DNA of 64,000 nucleotides from Sebastes aleutianus (lineage: Eukaryota; Chordata; Actinopteri; Perciformes; Sebastidae), in assembly GCA_916700875.1 (NCBI GenBank), contig CAKAKS010000179.1, positions 1-64,000 on the forward strand, written 5' to 3'. Below are positions 59,086 to 64,000 of the stretch, in pieces. A program made the translations under genes and the position numbers. The notes beneath the pieces were generated by a model that was not told the origin of the DNA, ran no database searches, and saw only the letters and a program-made list of their open reading frames with translations. Position 1 is the first letter of the stretch; every line of letters begins with the position of its first letter.

Positions 59086-59260
59086 TTTCTCGATATTCCA
59101 AATTGTTCTTCAATGAAAGACTCACCAACTTGCTCGATAGAGATCTCTCCCAGCGTAATGGAGTTGTTTCTCTGTTCAACGATGTCAGAATGTGCTCACA
59201 ACTTCACCAACGTCTTTCATTAGTTAATCATTAACGGTGGTAAATGCAGTCATCTGTCTT
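59086..59260 (-). promoter_or_regulatory. TRIM copy 10 upstream region, third version
   Basis: Keeps faint similarity (GGTGAGTCTTTC before the ATG; TCCATTACGCTGGGAGAGATC for the CCATTACAGGGTGAAGGATC of other copies) but has neither the GAAACTGAAACT element nor TATAAA. Regulation is probably different. Confidence 0.4.
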
Positions 59261-60657
59261 TTATTGCCAGCAGGTAAGAATGAGATTACGTTGCAACCTG
59301 TACTTCAGAACCTGGAAACATTTCAAGTTCATCCTTTAATCTGTTTCCCTCTTGTGTGTGAAATAAACACTGCAGAAGATTTTTATCCCTCCAAAATGTT
59401 GCATCTGATGTTTCATGTATACATTATATGTGTACATTATATGTGTACATTATATGTATTTGCCTCTTTTACATACCGTATATTTGATCAGTGCTCCTGT
59501 TCATGACTGATTACAGCCCCCACTATCTTTGGACTTTGTTCGTTTTTTTTTTATTATTATTGCAGGACCTTTGAGCTCAAACATTTATACCTCCTTGTGA
59601 TGTGCAGTGTTTTGTTTCTCCAGAAGTTGGAAGAAGTTTTTGTTTAGGGTCACACGAATATATGGTGACAGTCCTGAAGATCAACAACTTTAGAAATGTT
59701 TTAATCTGATTTTCACTTTATTTATTTTCATTGAAAAACCCCTCAAAACTACTGTAAACTAGAATGGCACTCGGAGAGCGCAGACCACAGCTCACAGCTT
59801 CCAATACCTTGGAAGGCCTTGGAAGGAGGTAATAAACTAAATAGCTGTTCTTTCTTAAGGTATGTAAGATTGTGCCAGATCATAATCATATATAACCTAG
59901 TTACAGTATTTCTTTTCAGGGATAATCAGGTAATAATGATGCATGAAGAAACAACCAACAACATTTAAGTTGATTTACTTCACAGCACTTTATAAGCACA
60001 GGTGTTTTTTTTAACGTTTAAGTTTTACTCACAAACAGACAGTTGGTTGAAATAAACTGACTTCTGTTGAACATGCCGGGCAGCCTGCAGGGAAAGTTGC
60101 AGGCTTTGTTGCCCCCTTGTGGAGATAAAGAAAGGGACATTATGTCCACACACAACTGTAACTGAATGTGTGAAGGCCCATCTGTGAAAATGTACTGTAC
60201 TGTATATGAATATAAAATGTGTGAAATGCAATATGAAAGCTGTCAGGCATACCATATCTGAAAAAAGCCGAAAAGCAAGAAGGTATAAGTCCTACTGGAA
60301 AGTGGAGCTGAATCAGAACAATTCTTCCTGCAACATCCAACGTGCAAATACTGGAAATATTTGTTTACGTCATCAATTAGATGACTACTTTGTCCATACA
60401 CACTGAGTATCACACTTTTTAGTAACTATAATCCATCTGCTTCATCACAAATTCAACATCAACTTTCACCACTGGAGGTCAACAAAAACAAGATTCTCTG
60501 TCGAGAGACACAACAGGTGGATAGGTTAAAAAATGTAACTGATAGATATCGACATGAAGCTTCCACAGCTGATTACTTATATTAAGGTAATTATTTTTTG
60601 TATTACAAGTTTGCTGAAATGTTATGTTTACATTTATAAATGAGGCATTATCTAATG
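59261..60657. other. Unique spacer 5' of TRIM copy 10
   Basis: Single-copy in this window. It contains a short tandem of TACATTATATGTG (three times, about 59419-59458) and a CCCCCTTGTGGAGATAAAGA stretch near 60112 of the kind seen in fish repeats. Small ORFs at 60025-60255 and 60140-60406 show no recognisable protein. No gene called. Confidence 0.5.
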
Positions 60658-62447
60658 CAGTGGTTCTCAAACTGTGGTACGCGTACCACTGGTGGTACGC
60701 TAGCTCTCTGTAGTGGTACAAGGAGGAATCTTTGAAATATATTTTTTAAAATCAATAAGAAATAGGGCTGACCCATAAATCGTATTTTTCATCGTCATCA
60801 TATGAACATGAGCGATAAACACATCTCAAAAGGCTGTCTGGAACACGATGAATAAGAACAATCATTATATTTAGGGATGGTTAACACTTCTTCTCTTCTG
60901 CTGATCAGAGACGGCTACAACTACTCGTTACTGTGAGTTCAATAAAACTTTGCATGTGTAAAGCCAAGACATGTTACTATGACACCTGTTCAACAAGCAT
61001 AAACATGATGAAACTGTTAAACATGGAGGAATACAGCAGCGTTTCAATCTGCTCTGTCTGCAGTCTCTCTATAGACAGACACAGTTAGCTCGACGGCTGA
61101 CAGCTGACTGTAAACACGTGTAAGTTATTGAGTTGAGTTGTGACTGACTTCAGTTCCCTGGTCAGCAGTGATCCAGTGTATCAGTGTCAGGGGAGTTTAT
61201 TGTGAAGGAACGGAAGACGTGAAGCGGTGATGCGCTGCAGACTGTGAGCCTCTCTGTGTTATTAATTTATCATCTTCATAAAGTATCATAAACCCAAATA
61301 AACCCTCATAAACCCTCGGCTACACCAGCTGAAGCTAAAGCTGCAGTAGGCTGTGTAGTCTCACTGTTTAGGTCAGTTTGTCACATCTCTCACTAGTTAA
61401 CTCATCAGCTGACTGAAACCAAACAGATCCTCTTCACTCTATCAGACCTAGTGTTACTGCAGCAGAGGACAGAGGGAGGAGGACAGAGGACAGAGGACAG
61501 GAGGACAGGAGGACAGAGGTCAGAGGACAGGAGGACAGAGGACAGGAAGACAGGAGTACAGAGGACAGAGGACAGAGGGAGGAGGACAGGAGGACAGAGG
61601 GAGGAGGAGAGAGGACAGAGGACAGGAGGACAGAGGGAGGAGGACAGGAGGACAGGAGGACAGAGGACAGGAGGACAGGAGGACAGAGGACAGAGGACAG
61701 GAGGGCAGAGGACAGGAAGACAGGAGTACAGAGGACAGAGGACAGAGGGAGGAGGAGAGAGGACAGAGGACAGGAGGACAGAGGGAGGAGGACAGGAGGA
61801 CAGGAGGACAGAGGACAGGAGGACAGGAGGACAGAGGACAGAGGACAGGAGGGCAGAGGACAGGAGAACAGAGGACAGGAGGGCCGAGGACAGCAGGGCA
61901 GAGGACAGGAGGACAGGAGGACAGGAGGAGAGAGGACAGAGGACAGAGGAAGGACTGATACTGACTGATGTCTGTGTTCTTCAGTCTTTATAAACTTCAC
62001 TTAGTATTTTCATGTCAGGAATATGATTTATTTTATTAACATGTTAGATTTGTCTCCAGTGAGATATTAAGGAGTTTATATGGTGACTTTACTGCTGTAA
62101 ACATTACTGTTGCTGCTCTAGAAACAACATTTAGCCCAGTTATAGTACAAATAGAGTATATGTATATGTATAGCTAATATGCACACTTCAATATTTGAAT
62201 ATTTATCGCAAGTCATATCGTCATCACAATATTGAACAGTGTTACTGCACATTGCAGATGTTCCTCATATGGTGCAGGCCTAGTGTGACAGGCTTCCCCT
62301 TGAGTAGTACGAGAGTTGTGTGAGAGTTTAAGTGCCATATATGGTAGGCCTACTCTACTGTATTTTAACATCGGTCATAATGGTGGTCCTTGGAGAGCCA
62401 AATATTTTCTGAGGTGGTACATGGTGAGAAAAGTTTGAGAACCACTG
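60658..62447. mobile_element. hAT-like element with CAGTGGTTCTCAAACT ends
   Basis: Left end CAGTGGTTCTCAAACTGTGG and right end AAAAGTTTGAGAACCACTG, inverted over about 16 bp. 1790 bp. No transposase is readable, so it is non-autonomous. The flanking 8-mers ATCTAATG and TATTACAG do not match. Unit 11 starts immediately to the right, so the element lies at an array junction. The interior holds a long minisatellite. Confidence 0.75.
61462..61952. repeat. GGACAGA minisatellite
   Basis: About 490 bp of GAGGACAGAGGACAGGAGG variants with GAGGGAGGAGG blocks. The mark GGAAGACAGGAGTACAGAGG occurs at about 61545 and 61715, giving a higher-order period of 170 bp. Open frames of 180-188 codons on both strands result from the lack of stops in this repeat and are not genes. 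Confidence 0.9.
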
Positions 62448-62455
62448 TATTACAG

Positions 62456-64000
62456 TATTTAAAAAGCCTCTTGGATCAGCTGGAAAATGCATCGTCACAA
62501 CGCTGAAAACTGGGCTGTTTTTCTGACACCATGGAAAGTTGACTTTTTAGGACAGCGACGCTACAAACAAACATATGACGATCTTATATGATGCATTGCT
62601 GTAGATTAAACTACCCAACAGTATATAAAGGAGTTAAAATCAACACAACCTTAAACATCTACAGCAGTAAAATGCAGCATACACATTAATGTAGCAGGAA
62701 TATTAATCCAGAAACATCAGATATAATAGTAAAACACTGACGGGAAAATTTTACTGCACAATGAGTACTTTTACTTGAAGTACATTTTGCTGATACATAC
62801 TTTTACCTAAGTACGGTTCTGAATGCAGGACTTTAACTTGTAGTGGAGTATTTTCACAGTGTTGTATTAGTACTTTTACTTAAGTAAAGGCTCCGAATAC
62901 TTCTTCCACCACTGCTCCACTCTACTCATTCTACAGTATGTTGATGTGGAGAGAAAACCTTACAGCTTTAATATTCCTTATTACATATATTGATTATTAT
63001 TTTTAGTGTATATTTACAGATAACATTACACATGTTCTGCTGAAAGTGGATTTAAGTCCTGGACAGTTTTGTTGGAAAAGACTGTGGATAGTCATTTGTT
63101 TCTTCATCATAGTCATTCACCTGCACCTTCTAACAGAGGACAGGAATATCTAACTGCAGCACACCAGTGTTGGTGCACACAGTGTCCCTCACCACCTGTA
63201 TGTACTTCTACATGTCACTAAACAGCTGAGTGGAGTTTTTCTTTTGGTTAACACCAACAGAAAATAAAAAATTAGAAAAGCACAGAAGGAAGAATGTAAA
63301 AGAAACATGGAAATAATGATAAAGTATTTTATTTATTAGCAATCTGTATCCAAAACATCAGAATTTAAATGAAGATGCTACAGTAACACAACATAACAGG
63401 CAGCCTCTTTAGTGCTGAATAATTATATTTGTGTATCTGATTTCTGAGATAATTACATGAACAATTATAAAACTGTGCAGGAAACAATAATATCCATGTA
63501 AAAAATGTGACAAAGTGGAAATAAAATGATCAAAATCCTCGCCAGTCTGTAAAAAGTAAAAGTGTACTTTGTCTCCACCTTGTGGAACTAAACAGAATGA
63601 AAATTACACCCATAAATCAACACTATCAACTGTATTATTTGGTATGTTGACTCTGAAAATATTTGTTCAAAATGATATAAATGAATAGAATGTAATTCTG
63701 CATCATCACTGCTAAACTGATTTGTTTGCACATAAAACAAGTGAAGGAACTGAAGCGTTTATCTATGAAAGTAACCAGTTACTATGAAACACAATGAAGC
63801 AATTGTGAAATGTAAAAAATAAACAAAGTAAAATGAAGCTTTTTGTGATTATGTAATTTAAAATTATAGCTTTTTTTAAAAATGTAAACTTAATGTTGTA
63901 GGTCCTTGGAAAATAAAATAAAAAAATCTGTAGATAAACGTAGAAATATAATTATGACAGTAAATCTACTCGTCCCAGTTCTTGCAGCATATTTACATCA
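62456..64000. repeat. Tandem unit 11, partial (type I flank)
   Basis: Starts inside the unit at TATTTAAAAAGCCTCTTGG (unit 1 equivalent at about 511), contains the right part of the CAGTGGTG MITE (ending 62914) and type I flank to the window end (equivalent to unit 1 up to about 2170). An eleventh TRIM copy would be expected just beyond the window. No gene in this part. Confidence 0.8.

Larger units (their letters stand above)
53771..60657. repeat. Tandem unit 10 (type II flank, TRIM copy 10, divergent upstream)
   Basis: Type II layout with MITE left end and Tc1 empty site (54003). Flank 54009-55879 has no supported gene and includes an AATT tract (54603-54630) and the CAGCAGGGGGCGCAGTC block. 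Then come a hAT MITE (55880-56400), 3' flank without a gene (56401-57645) and TRIM copy 10. Upstream of the TRIM (59086-60657) the sequence is not shared with any other unit. Confidence 0.8.

Noticed and set aside
61434..62000. 180- and 188-codon ORFs on opposite strands
   Set aside because: Both lie in the GGACAGA minisatellite, which simply lacks stop codons.
1..64000. CRISPR arrays, tRNA or rRNA genes, bacterial-type operons
   Set aside because: No evenly spaced short direct repeats with unique spacers, no cloverleaf or rRNA signature noticed; the content is vertebrate.

Overview
The window is a stretch of teleost fish (probably percomorph) chromosome. The main evidence is ten tandem, intronless TRIM E3 ligase copies of the fish TRIM35-like / zinc-binding-protein-A33-like type. 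Supporting evidence is the fish-typical repeat load: a Tc1 transposon with ~215-bp inverted repeats, hAT-type MITEs with CAGTGGTG, TAGGGATGCACCGAT and CAGTGGTTCTCAAA ends, and AT-rich spacers. There are no bacterial-type operons, rRNAs, tRNAs or CRISPR arrays.

All ten TRIM copies lie on the minus strand, 4.9-9.9 kb apart (conserved ATG or its equivalent at 3897, 8793, 16334, 26264, 31900, 36840, 42201, 47098, 52018 and 59085). Three are fully open from an ATG (24840-26264, 45674-47098, 50576-52018). One has a single nonsense codon (57646-59085). One has a one-base insertion just after the ATG (40779-42201). Five carry several single-base indels. The encoded protein is RING, B-box2, coiled coil, PRY-SPRY. 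The coiled coil is almost invariant between copies, while a few short SPRY segments differ strongly, the pattern of a recognition domain under diversification. Copies 1-8 share a compact promoter: a consensus ISRE (GAAACTGAAACT on the coding strand) about 130 bp before the ATG, followed in six of them by TATAAA. This implies interferon-inducible, single-exon antiviral-type genes. Copies 9 and 10 have diverged promoters with no ISRE I can see.

The array is built from about 5-kb units with two kinds of 3' flank. Type I has an intact ~780-bp CAGTGGTG...CCACCACTG MITE. Type II has only the left end of that MITE plus different sequence, including another hAT-type MITE. The order left to right is I, I, II, I, II, I, II, I, I, II, I. 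Six units also carry, 5' of the TRIM gene on the same strand, a copy of the last coding exon of a DHRS13/retinol-dehydrogenase-like gene. Its other exons are not in the window.

Mobile DNA is layered on the array. A Tc1 element (10075-11695) has empty sites in two sister units. A two-copy, head-to-tail element (17987-22836) is nested in the unit-4 MITE; it carries a decayed tyrosine-recombinase end, a palindrome-rich higher-order satellite and a CAG-type repeat. A 690-bp inverted-repeat element (26659-27348) sits exactly at a unit junction. A 1.8-kb hAT-like element (60658-62447), holding a GGACAGA minisatellite, sits at another. Many of the one-base indels that break TRIM copies fall in short homopolymers or dense clusters, so part of the apparent pseudogenisation may be consensus error in a hard-to-assemble array.
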